Of a stretch of 64,000 nt of DNA, positions 8,536 through 17,870 are shown in pieces (position 1 is the stretch's first letter; the number at the start of each line of letters is the position of its first letter). Both the position numbers and the translations under genes were made by a program. The stretch spans positions 1 through 64,000 of the forward strand of contig DIUY01000006.1 in assembly GCA_002422395.1 (NCBI GenBank), written 5' to 3'. The notes below the pieces were generated by a model that saw nothing but the letters and a program-made list of their open reading frames with translations, did not search any database and was not told where the DNA came from. This stretch comes from Methylococcaceae bacterium UBA6146 (GTDB lineage Bacteria > Pseudomonadota > Gammaproteobacteria > Methylococcales > Methylomonadaceae).

Positions 8536-9252
8536 TCAAGGGGTCTTCATTCTCTTTTCCAACTCCTGCTGGGTCAAATGACGCACATCCTCCCCATTAA
8601 CCATATAGATCAAGTGTTCGCTGATGTTGCATGCATAATCGCCAATCCTTTCCATAGCCCGAGCCGCCCAGATAATATCTAATGCACGGGTAATATTGCG
8701 AGGGTCTTCCATCATCCGGGTAATTAACCGCCTGAGAATATTTTCATATTCCCGATTGACATTTACATCCTTGCCGGTAATCTCCGTGATATTTTCTATA
8801 TTGGCTCTGGCAAACGCATCTAGCGCACCGTGCATCATTTCCATAATGAGGCTTGCCATGTGTTCCAATTCGTACTTATGATCGAATTGGTTGTCGGTGC
8901 TGGATAATTTTATGGCCATCTCCGCAATACGCTCAGCTTTATCGCCTGCCCGTTCCATTTCACGGGCAATCTTGATGACAGCTATCAACATTCTTAAGTC
9001 AAATGCTGTCGGTTGCCTTAACGCCATAATTTGGGTGCATTCGGAATCAATTTCCATTTCCAGCGCATCGACCTGATTGTCTTGTTTAATGACCAGTTCC
9101 GCCAATTCGATATCGCGTGCTGTGAAAGCCTTCACAGCCATTTCTATTTGCTGTTCAACCAGCCCTCCCATAGTCAATACCTTATTGCATATATCTTCCA
9201 GTTCTTTATTGAACTTTTGTGATATATGATGCCCTATCTCTTTGCTCTCCAT
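8536..9252 (-). CDS. phoU: Phosphate signalling protein PhoU
   Basis: The 238-residue all-helical protein has the two repeated PhoU domains with metal-binding E/DxxxD patterns: KQDNQVDALEMEID near residues 59-72 and the second repeat around RANIENITEITGKDVNVNREYE. PhoU couples the Pst transporter state to the PhoR sensor kinase and keeps the Pho regulon off in high phosphate. It is the last gene of the pstC-pstA-pstB-phoU unit, 11 bp after pstB, and is followed by a terminator. Confidence 0.95.
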   Translation of the reverse strand: MESKEIGHHISQKFNKELEDICNKVLTMGGLVEQQIEMAVKAFTARDIELAELVIKQDNQVDALEMEIDSECTQIMALRQPTAFDLRMLIAVIKIAREMERAGDKAERIAEMAIKLSSTDNQFDHKYELEHMASLIMEMMHGALDAFARANIENITEITGKDVNVNREYENILRRLITRMMEDPRNITRALDIIWAARAMERIGDYACNISEHLIYMVNGEDVRHLTQQELEKRMKTP

Positions 9253-9263
9253 TGTCTGCTCCT

Positions 9264-10097
9264 CTACCCGTACCGGCCAGTTATGTAATCTTCAGTTTGT
9301 TTTTTTCTGGGGTTAGTAAACAACTCACTGGTAGCGCCCATTTCGACCAGCTCACCCATATACATAAACGCCGTATAATCAGACACTCGGGCAGCTTGCT
9401 GCATGTTATGGGTCACAATAACAATTGTGTATTTTTCTTTAAGATCATTGATTAATTCTTCAATTTTCAATGTCGAAATCGGGTCTAATGCAGATGCGGG
9501 CTCATCAAGCAATAAAACTTCAGGCTCAATGGCAATTGCCCTCGCAATTACCAGCCTTTGTTGCTGCCCACCCGATATGCCTAGCGCATTATCGTTTAAC
9601 CGGTCTTTCATTTCATCCCAAAGTGCGGCGCCCCGCAAGGCGTTTTCGACAGTTTCCGCTAATATGCGCTTGTCATTTATGCCCTGGATACGAAGCCCAT
9701 AAGCAACATTTTCAAAAATGGACTTAGGAAAAGGATTAGGCTTTTGAAACACCATGCCAACGCGCCTACGCAACGCTGCAACATTGACCGACTTCTCGTA
9801 GATGTTTTCATCATCCAATAAAATTTTTCCATCAATCGTGACACTATCAACCAAATCATTCATTCGGTTAATGCAGCGCAACAGGGTTGATTTACCGCAA
9901 CCACTAGGACCGATATAGGCGGTCACTTTTTTCTTTGGCATTTCCATATTGATGCCGTAGAGCGCCTGTTTTTCCCCGTAGAAAAGATTTAAATTCTCCA
10001 CTTTAATGCTGGTTTCCTCAGGTTCACTTTGATGGGCCCGATTAAGCAAGACCGAATTCATATCTATAGTATGTGTGCGTGCTTCTTGTGCTGTCAT
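9264..10097 (-). CDS. pstB: Phosphate ABC transporter ATP-binding protein PstB
   Basis: The 277-residue ATPase has Walker A GPSGCGKST (about residues 69-77), the Q-loop MVFQKPNPFP, the ABC signature GISGGQQQR and Walker B VLLLDEPASALD, with the switch histidine in VTHNM. It powers high-affinity phosphate import. The N-terminus is about 15-20 residues longer than in E. coli PstB (257 aa), a harmless family variation. It starts 4 bp after pstA and precedes phoU. Confidence 0.96.
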   Translation of the reverse strand: MTAQEARTHTIDMNSVLLNRAHQSEPEETSIKVENLNLFYGEKQALYGINMEMPKKKVTAYIGPSGCGKSTLLRCINRMNDLVDSVTIDGKILLDDENIYEKSVNVAALRRRVGMVFQKPNPFPKSIFENVAYGLRIQGINDKRILAETVENALRGAALWDEMKDRLNDNALGISGGQQQRLVIARAIAIEPEVLLLDEPASALDPISTLKIEELINDLKEKYTIVIVTHNMQQAARVSDYTAFMYMGELVEMGATSELFTNPRKKQTEDYITGRYG

Positions 10098-10101
10098 TTT
10101 T

Positions 10102-11757
10102 TTAACCTTCCAGTGCTCGGTATTTTTCTCTCAGACGATTTCTAATGACAATAGCTGCCAAATTCAGCCCTAATATCACCACGACTAATAATAATGCAGT
10201 TGCATAAACTAAGGGCCTTGCCGCTTCAACATTAGGACTTTGAAAGCCGACATCATAAATGTGAAATCCTAAGTGCATAAACTTTCTGTCCAAATGCAAA
10301 AAAGGGAAGTTTCCATCTAGCGGCAAAGTGGGGGCCAGCTTGACAACCCCCACTAACATCAATGGCGCCACCTCGCCCGCTGCCCGGGCAACCGCCAAAA
10401 TCAATCCGGTCATCATCGCCGGGCTTGCCATCGGCAATACGGTAAGCCACAAAGTCTCTAATTTAGTGGCCCCTAGCGCCAAGCTACCCTCACGTATGGA
10501 TGAGGGGATACGGGACAAACCTTCTTCAGTTGAAACAATCACCACAGGCAAAGTCAACAACGCCAGCGTAATTGAAGCCCATAACAAGCCAGGCGTACCA
10601 TAAACCGGAGCAGGTGCCACTTCCGGATAAAACAATTGGTCAATGTTTCCACCCAAAATATAAACAAAGAACCCCAAGCCAAACACGCCATAAACTATGG
10701 AAGGGACACCCGCCAAGTTGTTCACGGCAATTCTAATAAGTCTTGTCAAAAACCCTTGCTTTGCATATTCCCGCATATACACGGCCGCAATAACACCAAA
10801 CGGCGTAACAATAATCGACATCAAGATAACCATCATGACTGTACCGAAAATGGCCGGAAAAATCCCTCCTTCAGTATTTGCCTCACGCGGGTCATCCATT
10901 AAAAATTCAATAACTTTGCCACCGTAAAAACCCATTTTATTGAACACATTCATGTTATTTGGCTGATACAACCTAACAACTTTCGCTAAGGAAATTTCAA
11001 CTTCATTACCTGTGTCCGTTTTTGCAACTAAACTGTCACGCCTTACTTTTTGATATAACTCACTTAGCTGTAATTGATATTGCTTATATTCTGCTTCATA
11101 ACCTTTTCTTTCTTCAGCGATCCCTTGTTCTGCCCCGATACTCCAAAGGTTCTCAAGCTTTAACTTTTTTTCCTTAAGCCTTAACCGCTCAAGATTATAA
11201 TTTATTGCACCTATTTCTTTTTTCTCTAAATGCCGTATTTGATCAACGATAGCCAATACCGACGCTATTTTTTCCTGCACAATAGGGAATGCCTTTTCAC
11301 CGTTGGCAACAACGTTGCCATTTTCCTTAACCGCTAATAATTGCCCATAAAAGTTACCCCATTCACGCCGTTCTATAACTATCAGGTTGGCAGGGAAATC
11401 CATATTTTTGACATCGCGCGCCACTATCCAGCGAAAATCTGTCCCCGTCACATCACGGTTACCTGTTTTAACTAAATACTGCACCAACGTATCTTCACCC
11501 GCCGCCATTTTATGACCGGTGGACTTCGCCATTGCAGCGGATGTTATGCTGGTGTCAACATGCTCGCCGATTATGGTCTGCACCGACCCACTTGCCTCTT
11601 GGTAACTAAATTGTGCCACATTGGATGGCCAAAAATGCGCGGCCCCCCTGACCGCAATAAGGCCGAGAACAGCGATGACCATAATAAGACAGGTGCTGAC
11701 TGCCGCCGCATTAAGCCATACCCAAGGGCTACCACTTTTAATCCATAATTTAATCAT
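10102..11757 (-). CDS. pstA: Phosphate ABC transporter permease PstA (long form)
   Basis: At 551 residues this is almost twice the E. coli PstA. The extra part is an N-terminal DUF3333-like periplasmic region between the first membrane helix (about 14-38) and the permease core. The core begins near residue 300 with IFPAIFGTVMMVILMS and contains the permease EAA-type loop EGSLALGATKLETLW. Long PstA proteins pair with long PstC proteins in pseudomonads and related bacteria. It overlaps pstC by 4 bp, so the two permeases are probably translated together. Confidence 0.93.
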   Translation of the reverse strand: MIKLWIKSGSPWVWLNAAAVSTCLIMVIAVLGLIAVRGAAHFWPSNVAQFSYQEASGSVQTIIGEHVDTSITSAAMAKSTGHKMAAGEDTLVQYLVKTGNRDVTGTDFRWIVARDVKNMDFPANLIVIERREWGNFYGQLLAVKENGNVVANGEKAFPIVQEKIASVLAIVDQIRHLEKKEIGAINYNLERLRLKEKKLKLENLWSIGAEQGIAEERKGYEAEYKQYQLQLSELYQKVRRDSLVAKTDTGNEVEISLAKVVRLYQPNNMNVFNKMGFYGGKVIEFLMDDPREANTEGGIFPAIFGTVMMVILMSIIVTPFGVIAAVYMREYAKQGFLTRLIRIAVNNLAGVPSIVYGVFGLGFFVYILGGNIDQLFYPEVAPAPVYGTPGLLWASITLALLTLPVVIVSTEEGLSRIPSSIREGSLALGATKLETLWLTVLPMASPAMMTGLILAVARAAGEVAPLMLVGVVKLAPTLPLDGNFPFLHLDRKFMHLGFHIYDVGFQSPNVEAARPLVYATALLLVVVILGLNLAAIVIRNRLREKYRALEG

Positions 11758-14048
11758 AATGAGCTATATTTCTCGCGTAAACGCTGACGAATAACTTCGG
11801 CCAGGGTATTGAAAACAAAAGTAAAAGAAAACAATACCAGAGCTGCCAAAAACAAGACTCTGTAATGGGTGCTGTCAACTTCAGATTCCGGCATTTCCAC
11901 CGCAATATTTGCCGCAAGCGTCCGCATACCCTGAAAAATGCTTATATCCATAACCGGCGTGTTACCGGTTGCCATAAGCACAATCATAGTTTCGCCAACC
12001 GCCCGACCGAAACCAATCATCACCGCAGAAAAGATACCCGGACTTGCCGTTAGCAAAACCACTTTGGACATTGTTTGCCAAGGCGTAGCCCCTAATGCCA
12101 ATGAACCGACTGTCAGATGTTTTGGCACACTAAAAATAGCGTCTTCAGCAATGGAGAATATAGTTGGAATAACAGCAAAGCCCATTGCAATCCCAACAAC
12201 CATTGCATTTCGCTGATCATAGCCTATCCCCAACTCATTATTGAACCATTCGCGCAAACTGCCATGGAAAATCCATGATTCGAGAGGTACGCTTACCGCA
12301 AAAGCAAACCAACTTCCTAGCATAATGACCGGTATCAATATCGCTGCGTCCCAGCCTTCTGGCACTTTTTCCAAAAACTCTTTAGGCAAATGATGCCAAG
12401 CATAAGCAAACAGCATGACTATGAACGGCATGAGTAAAATAAAGGAAAACACACCCGCCAGATGCTCTTCTATGAACGGCGCCAACCATAGCCCCGCTAA
12501 AAAGCCTAAAATGACTGTTGGCAAAGCGCCCATAATCTCAATTGTTGGCTTTACATACTGACGCATCAATGGCGTCATAAAATAGGCGGTATAAATTGCG
12601 CCCATCAAAGCCAGCGGCATTGCCACCAACATAGCATAAAAAGCGGCTTTCAGAGTGCCAAACACTAAAGGTATCAAGCTGTATTTGGGTTCAAAATCAT
12701 TGGTTGCGGCAGAAGATTGCCAAATATAATCGGGGGTAGGATAGCTTTCATACCAAACCTTTCCCCAAAGTGATTTGAATGAAACTTCAGGATGCCTATT
12801 ATCCACCCGCCAAAAATTCACCCGTTCATCGTTTGACTGCATTAATAGGCCATTAGCACGGGGCGAGATAGCAACTGCGGCCAACGCACCGACCCCCCTT
12901 TCTTCTATCAGCTGTTTTTCAGCAGTTGTGTGATAAATCCCGAAACGCCCATCCGCGTCAACCGTCACAAAGCCTTTGCGCCGTTGCTCCGCTTTTATTT
13001 GCACAACCGCTTTGTCGGAAACCTTAAACGCCCTTATTTTTTCCATCGTTAGGCGGTTCATCTCATCCCTAACCATGCCCCACTGGGTCACTAGGCCGCT
13101 AGAGTCACCTATCAGCATTGAAAGGTCGCCGTTTAAAAAGCTGACGCTAGTGATTTTTTGCCCTGCCTCAACGACACTTTGCGCTTGCTTTAAAGCGGGT
13201 GCGCTTTTGTCGCTGACATCATAATAAGCCAAGCGCCCATTACTACTTACCAAATAAAGATTACGCCCTTCTTTATCGATTAAAATATCTTCCACACCTT
13301 CAACGGGCAGGTTTATAGCGGCATCCGTCCGTTGCAAAGCGGCTTCATCGGCAAACAGCGACTGCTCTTTTTCAAAACCTGTCAAATGGATTTTACCCAC
13401 CCCTCCTGGAGAGCCGGCTGTTTTTGCGATCACCGTTGTAGAATTGTCTCCGACTTGAACCGCAATTTTATCCAATGCCGCACCGGACTCATCAACCACT
13501 AACGGCTGCTCGCCTAAAGGATATTCAAGATAGGGGGTGATAAGCCGCTTGTTGTCCGGATAGGTCACTTTATAGGCATGCTTTACAATGATGGCCCGCC
13601 CGTCAGAAAGCCCATAAATCACTGCCCCCTGATTGATGGGGCTACCTTGAGAAAAACTGGTTATAGCCATACCTTCAGGCACGGCCACAGATTGGATGGA
13701 AACCATTTTGCCGGTGTCCACCAAAAAAAACACCGCTTTCCCAGTATCAGTGAACCGGACAGCGACCTCGTTCTGTTCTTCCATATCCAGCAACACGGTT
13801 TTCCCTAATGTTTTTCCCGGAGTATCATATTCGCTGACCAATTCTGTTGTCGCTGGCAGAAATAAAGGAAAAACAACATACAGCAAATAAAAGAAAATCA
13901 TTACAACCGCTAAGATCACCCCCATACCACCGGCCACAACGCCGTAACGCGCTAACGAATCTTTTAACAATCGCCAACGCAGCAAATTTTTATTGGAAGA
14001 CTTATCGATAACTGAAAGGTTTTTCATATGTGAGTTAGTGTCAGGCAT
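11754..14048 (-). CDS. pstC: Phosphate ABC transporter permease PstC (long form)
   Basis: The 764-residue permease has a first membrane helix around residues 37-60 and then roughly 400 periplasmic residues with repeated short beta-type segments (for example AYYDVSDKSAPAL and VNFWRVDNRHP), which suggest a propeller-like domain. The conserved permease core begins near 460 (LIPLVFGTLKAAFYAM) and has the ALGATPWQTMSKVVL coupling loop. E. coli PstC is about 319 aa; the inserted domain is typical of the long group, and its role is not established here. A second possible start seven codons in (MKNLSV) is equally plausible. Confidence 0.92.
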   Translation of the reverse strand: MPDTNSHMKNLSVIDKSSNKNLLRWRLLKDSLARYGVVAGGMGVILAVVMIFFYLLYVVFPLFLPATTELVSEYDTPGKTLGKTVLLDMEEQNEVAVRFTDTGKAVFFLVDTGKMVSIQSVAVPEGMAITSFSQGSPINQGAVIYGLSDGRAIIVKHAYKVTYPDNKRLITPYLEYPLGEQPLVVDESGAALDKIAVQVGDNSTTVIAKTAGSPGGVGKIHLTGFEKEQSLFADEAALQRTDAAINLPVEGVEDILIDKEGRNLYLVSSNGRLAYYDVSDKSAPALKQAQSVVEAGQKITSVSFLNGDLSMLIGDSSGLVTQWGMVRDEMNRLTMEKIRAFKVSDKAVVQIKAEQRRKGFVTVDADGRFGIYHTTAEKQLIEERGVGALAAVAISPRANGLLMQSNDERVNFWRVDNRHPEVSFKSLWGKVWYESYPTPDYIWQSSAATNDFEPKYSLIPLVFGTLKAAFYAMLVAMPLALMGAIYTAYFMTPLMRQYVKPTIEIMGALPTVILGFLAGLWLAPFIEEHLAGVFSFILLMPFIVMLFAYAWHHLPKEFLEKVPEGWDAAILIPVIMLGSWFAFAVSVPLESWIFHGSLREWFNNELGIGYDQRNAMVVGIAMGFAVIPTIFSIAEDAIFSVPKHLTVGSLALGATPWQTMSKVVLLTASPGIFSAVMIGFGRAVGETMIVLMATGNTPVMDISIFQGMRTLAANIAVEMPESEVDSTHYRVLFLAALVLFSFTFVFNTLAEVIRQRLREKYSSL

Positions 14049-14095
14049 AACGCTACTGGAAATAAACTATGGCAAAGCATAAAGCAAAAATATAT

Positions 14096-14137
14096 AAAAA
14101 AAAGCGGCTGATTTATTAATGATGCCAGCCGCTTTTT
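14096..14137 (-). terminator. Intrinsic terminator between pstS and pstC
   Basis: A stem AAAAAGCGGCTG / CAGCCGCTTTTT with a 14-nt loop. Read on the minus strand it is followed by eight T. It lies after pstS and before pstC, so it probably ends or reduces pstS transcripts before the permease genes. Confidence 0.8.
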
Positions 14138-14202
14138 GCTCAATTAACCTTTAATCAAGGCGGTCACTAGCGGCCCGCCAAGCATGTAATGATGAATCAG
14201 AT

Positions 14203-14246
14203 GTAGGTGCGAATTCATTCGCACAGCGCGGACAAATCCGCACCTA
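14203..14246. repeat. Short palindromic (REP-like) repeat downstream of pstS
   Basis: Outer arms TAGGTGCG / CGCACCTA enclose the inner arms GTGCGAAT / ATTCGCAC and a GCGGA segment, giving a branched hairpin. The form is that of extragenic palindromes scattered in genomes of this kind. Confidence 0.6.
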
Positions 14247-14315
14247 GACTATTTCAAAATTGCATTGGCGAATTAACTAGCACGCTTAATTAAAATCCCC
14301 CTACAACAAATATAG

Positions 14316-14407
14316 GGTAGTGGTAAAAATTCAAATGCTTAAGTGGCAGCGAAGCCAAAAACAATGTTTTTTGATTCCAAAACATCATTACCATTTTTAC
14401 CACCACC
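14316..14407. mobile_element. MITE-like element, copy A (with flanking direct repeat)
   Basis: This 91-92-bp element has inverted ends (GGTAGTGGTAAAAAT and ATTTTTACCACCACC) and no coding capacity. It is closely similar to the reverse complement of 31218-31306. The 8-9 bases CAAATATAG occur immediately on both sides (14307-14315 and 14407-14415; one base of the boundary is ambiguous), as expected of a target-site duplication. It sits 34 bp after the pstS stop. Confidence 0.8.
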
Positions 14408-14439
14408 AAATATAGTTCCTTCGAAATATAGTTCTTGGC

Positions 14440-15426
14440 CTATTTTTCGAGAGTGGCCAAGGTTTTTTTAATCACTTTTGCGGGCAGCGGGATGTAACCA
14501 TCTTTTATGACAACTTCCTGGCCCGTTTTAGACAACACCATTTTAATGAATTCGTATTCTAACGGCGCTAACGGCTGGTTTGGTTTTTTGTTCACATAGA
14601 CATATAAGAAACGGGCCAAAGGATATTTGCCCGCAAGTGCGTTTTCAGGCGTTGCTTCAACAAAGTCTTTACCGCCTTTTTTCGCTAACGGCACCGCTTT
14701 AATGCCTGATGTCACATAACCTAAGCCAGAATAACCTATACCATTGACGGAAGCCGTCACAGATTGCACAACAGAAGCAGAACCGGGTTGCTCATTAACA
14801 TTGTTTTTAAAGTCGCCTTTGCACAAACCATGCTCTTTGAAGTAGCCATAAGTGCCAGAAACAGAATTACGCCCGTACAGTTGGATGCTTTTTGTTTTCC
14901 ATGCATCAATGCCGGCATCTCCCCACGTTGCTATGTCTTTTTTATAGCCACATTTGCGGGTGGAAGAAAAAATAGCGTCCACTTGATCTACAGTCAAGCC
15001 TTTGATTGGATTGTCCTTGTTGACGAAAACAGCCAACGCATCAACAGCGACTGGAATTGCCGTGGGCTTATAACCAAACTTCCTTTCGAACGCACCGAGT
15101 TCGTCATCCTTCATTTCACGGCTCATAGGGCCTAAATTAGATGTGCCTTCCGTTAAGGCAGGAGGCGCCGTGGACGAACCTGCCGCCTGAATCTGGATAT
15201 TGACGTTGGGGTAAATGCGGTTAAACGATTCGGCCCATAAGGTCATTTGATTGGCCAATGTGTCGGAGCCTACGCTGGACAAGTTACCGGAAATACCGCT
15301 GGCTTTCTCGTATACCGGCGTAGCAGGGTCAATTTCCTGAACAGCACTAGCAACACCACTGCCCATAACAGCAGATGCAAAACCTATCGCGGCAAGCACC
15401 GCTTTTGTTTTATTAGTTAATTTCAT
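14440..15426 (-). CDS. pstS: Periplasmic phosphate-binding protein PstS
   Basis: The 328-residue protein has a Sec signal peptide (cleavage likely after ASA near residue 28) and the ligand-binding fold of PstS. SVGSDTLANQM and QAAGSSTAPPAL form phosphate-binding loops, GPMSREMKDDE supplies part of the site, and NSVSGTYGYFKE is the second-lobe loop. It captures phosphate for PstCAB. It is separated from pstC by 391 bp containing a MITE, a palindromic repeat and a terminator, so it may be expressed separately from the rest of the pst genes. A Pho-box-like site lies upstream. Confidence 0.95.
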   Translation of the reverse strand: MKLTNKTKAVLAAIGFASAVMGSGVASAVQEIDPATPVYEKASGISGNLSSVGSDTLANQMTLWAESFNRIYPNVNIQIQAAGSSTAPPALTEGTSNLGPMSREMKDDELGAFERKFGYKPTAIPVAVDALAVFVNKDNPIKGLTVDQVDAIFSSTRKCGYKKDIATWGDAGIDAWKTKSIQLYGRNSVSGTYGYFKEHGLCKGDFKNNVNEQPGSASVVQSVTASVNGIGYSGLGYVTSGIKAVPLAKKGGKDFVEATPENALAGKYPLARFLYVYVNKKPNQPLAPLEYEFIKMVLSKTGQEVVIKDGYIPLPAKVIKKTLATLEK

Positions 15427-15490
15427 AGCAACTCCAAAATTTTATTGTGCGCACTCTACAAAAAGCAGATAACAAGAGTATTAATTTTAC

Positions 15491-15508
15491 ATGACACAGT
15501 TATTACAA
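15491..15508 (-). promoter_or_regulatory. Pho-box-like site upstream of pstS
   Basis: On the minus strand this reads TTGTAAT-AACT-GTGTCAT: two 7-base half-sites 11 bp apart, matching CTGTCAT at five and six positions. A -10-like TACTCT follows 10 bases later, the spacing usual for PhoB-activated promoters, and the pstS start is 65 bp further. A further CTGTCAT half-site lies at 15536-15542. PhoB control is inferred from the pattern and gene function. Confidence 0.55.
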
Positions 15509-15853
15509 TTTTGTTTATTTATAGCTGTTTCATGTATGACAGCCAGCAGCTGGCCTTTAAATAATTTAACGAAAACTGACATAATCACCGCTATTTACAG
15601 CAACACAGCCGGTAAACCGCCAGTTGCCACCTTTTTAAACCTCCAGGCTATCCGCTGATAAATGCCACTAGTGATAATAGCCATTTAACACCTTAATTTG
15701 AATAAGCAATCCTACGGATAGACTTCCGCTTGCTTAAGCCTTATAGTTGCGCCGCTAATCAACGTTCTTGAACAATCCATTGTAATTGTTAGCTTTTTAG
15801 TTCTTAATTAAAAAGCGTTATTCTGATTTTCAATACCCATCATGAGGCTTTGT
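15509..15853. other. Divergent control region between pstS and the porin gene
   Basis: About 345 bp with no gene. Apart from the Pho-box-like site and the extra CTGTCAT half-site, I see no clear second Pho box for the porin. Weakly similar TTGTAAT lies near 15779 before the porin start. Confidence 0.4.
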
Positions 15854-17347
15854 ATGAACACCTCCAAAATCACTTTCGCCGTCATTACCGCCGTGAGCGT
15901 CGGCGCATCGCATGAGGCTTTGGCTATTGACCTTTATGTTGACACCAAAACCAAACAAATTTATGCCGAACCAGGTCCTAACCGTGAAAAAATGGGCTCT
16001 TTTGTAAGAGTTGAAGATGCCGCGCCAGAAACCAAACCCGCTACAACAGAAGACGCCAAGGAACTCTCAGCAATACGCGGCGAATTGGCGACGAAGTCCA
16101 TGGAAATTAAGGCATTGCAAAAACACATGACGGAAGCCGAAAAAGTTAATGTCAAATTGGATAACAAAGGGATAGGGTTTGAGTCAGCGGACAAAAATTT
16201 TAAATTCAGGCTCGGCGGGCGTATCCATGCCGACGCGTCCTTCCACGGTGGCGACCCTTATCTTGAAGATGGCGAATCTGTTGAAGCCGAAGAAGGTACA
16301 GAAATACGCCGCGCCCGTATGCGTTTTGAAGGCGTTTTTTTCAAAGATTGGTTGTTTAGAACCGAAGCCGATTTTGCCGACGACAACGTCCGCATGAAGG
16401 ATGTCTATTTACAATATCTCGGTTCGAAATTTGTCACGATTACCGCCGGGCAACAAAAACAAAACTTTAGCCGCGAATTGCAGGAAAGCTCTAACGATAT
16501 GATGTTCACTGAGCGTTCTTTGATGAACATCCTAAACGCACCCGTGGTTGACCGTGCGATAGGCATTGATTTTGAGCATTTTAGTGACAGTTTTACTGCC
16601 AAATTGGGGTTCTATGGCGATTCGATTTCCCCGCCTGACGAACAAGACCCTACGGGAGATGAAGGCTGGGGCATTTCTTCCCGTATCATTTATTCACCTG
16701 TCAATGAAAAAAACAAGTTAATTCATTTGGGTGTGGCGGGCAATTACCGCGAACCCGATGATAACCAAGAAGTGGCGAAAGGTAAAAAACTTAGATATGT
16801 CTATGAAACGACAAACATGTCTAGCTTGAACGTGATTGACCAAAAAATTAATGATGTCAATGACATTAAAATGCTGGGATTGGAAGCGGCAGGAATGTAC
16901 GGCCCTTATTCAATTGGCGCTGAATATACCCGTAGCTGGATTGACTGTAGCGCCAGTTGTGACGGTGATACAAGCAAAAGCAATATTGAACTTGACGGCT
17001 GGTACGCGGAAGCCGCTTGGTCAGTAACCGGTGAATCGCGCAAATACCAGTATGGTAATTTCAGATACCTGGAACCTTCGAAACCTTTCAATCCTGGCAC
17101 AGGCGGCTGGGGCGCGTGGGAATTGGCAATGCGTTATTCGGCAGCCAGTTTAAATAATGGCGGTTTCTTGGGCGGTGAAATTTCCAATATTACCGCAGCA
17201 ATAAACTGGTATATCAACACAAACTTCCGTTTCCAAGCTAACTATATGCATGTCTTGGATACCGAAAATGCAGCGCTGACTAAACCTGATGGCGGCAATG
17301 TGGATAATTTGGATGTTTTTATGTTGCGTGGCCAAGTGGCGTTTTAA
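15854..17347 (+). CDS. OprO/OprP-like phosphate/polyphosphate-selective porin
   Basis: I use the ATG at 15854 because it has GAGG six bases upstream; a further in-frame ATG is at 15842. The 497-residue precursor has a signal peptide ending near HEALA, a short coiled-coil N-terminal part (about 60-105, including KSMEIKALQKHM) and then a porin beta-barrel starting near FKFRLGGRIHADA. It ends in LRGQVAF with the terminal phenylalanine needed by the BAM machine. The RRARMRFEG and AGQQKQNFSRE stretches are typical of the phosphate-selective porin O/P family. Its position beside pstS suggests phosphate or pyrophosphate uptake across the outer membrane. Confidence 0.87.
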   Translation: MNTSKITFAVITAVSVGASHEALAIDLYVDTKTKQIYAEPGPNREKMGSFVRVEDAAPETKPATTEDAKELSAIRGELATKSMEIKALQKHMTEAEKVNVKLDNKGIGFESADKNFKFRLGGRIHADASFHGGDPYLEDGESVEAEEGTEIRRARMRFEGVFFKDWLFRTEADFADDNVRMKDVYLQYLGSKFVTITAGQQKQNFSRELQESSNDMMFTERSLMNILNAPVVDRAIGIDFEHFSDSFTAKLGFYGDSISPPDEQDPTGDEGWGISSRIIYSPVNEKNKLIHLGVAGNYREPDDNQEVAKGKKLRYVYETTNMSSLNVIDQKINDVNDIKMLGLEAAGMYGPYSIGAEYTRSWIDCSASCDGDTSKSNIELDGWYAEAAWSVTGESRKYQYGNFRYLEPSKPFNPGTGGWGAWELAMRYSAASLNNGGFLGGEISNITAAINWYINTNFRFQANYMHVLDTENAALTKPDGGNVDNLDVFMLRGQVAF

Positions 17348-17360
17348 CCCTGTTCCCAAA

Positions 17361-17870
17361 CTATTCGGGCAACTGCTTTGCGTAAGTGATTGACAATAAC
17401 TGGGCGCAGCCTGCATCTAGGCTGTGCCACTCTTTTGGCATGGCGATTCTTGCAAAAGCAGCCGTTGGCAATAATTTATCCACATCAGGCACATTAGACT
17501 CGCCCACCAGATCAAGCAACAGCGCCTCCAGATCAGGATTATGCCCAACCAGCAAAACCCGACGAGCATCAACCGGACATTCCGCCAAAACCCTCTTGAG
17601 CGGTTCGATACCTTGAAAATATAACCGGCTATCCTGACGGATCTTTGCGCTATCGCCACCAATAGCCGTACAAACCAGCATAGCCGTAGTGATAGCCCTA
17701 TTGGCCGGCGAACTCAAGATAATATCTGGGATAAGGCGCTCCCGACCCATCCATGAGCCAACGCGCCGGGCCGCCTGTTTACCGCGCTTTTTTAATGGCC
17801 GGTCAAAATCATCCGTAATAATTTCACGATCAGATTTGCCATGCCGAAGCAACCATAATTCCCTGTTCAT
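17361..17870 (-). CDS. sixA: SixA-type phosphohistidine phosphatase
   Basis: The 169-residue protein is a compact histidine phosphatase. The catalytic RHG is in LLRHGKSD near residues 7-14, the second phosphate contact in SSPANRAITTA near 54-64 and the partner histidine in LLVGHNPDLE near 105-114. SixA removes phosphate from phosphohistidine on phosphotransfer proteins. It is convergent with the porin gene (13 bp apart) and divergent from the CHAD gene. AGGTGAGAC precedes the ATG. The neighbourhood suggests a link with phosphate metabolism, which is inference. Confidence 0.88.
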   Translation of the reverse strand: MNRELWLLRHGKSDREIITDDFDRPLKKRGKQAARRVGSWMGRERLIPDIILSSPANRAITTAMLVCTAIGGDSAKIRQDSRLYFQGIEPLKRVLAECPVDARRVLLVGHNPDLEALLLDLVGESNVPDVDKLLPTAAFARIAMPKEWHSLDAGCAQLLSITYAKQLPE

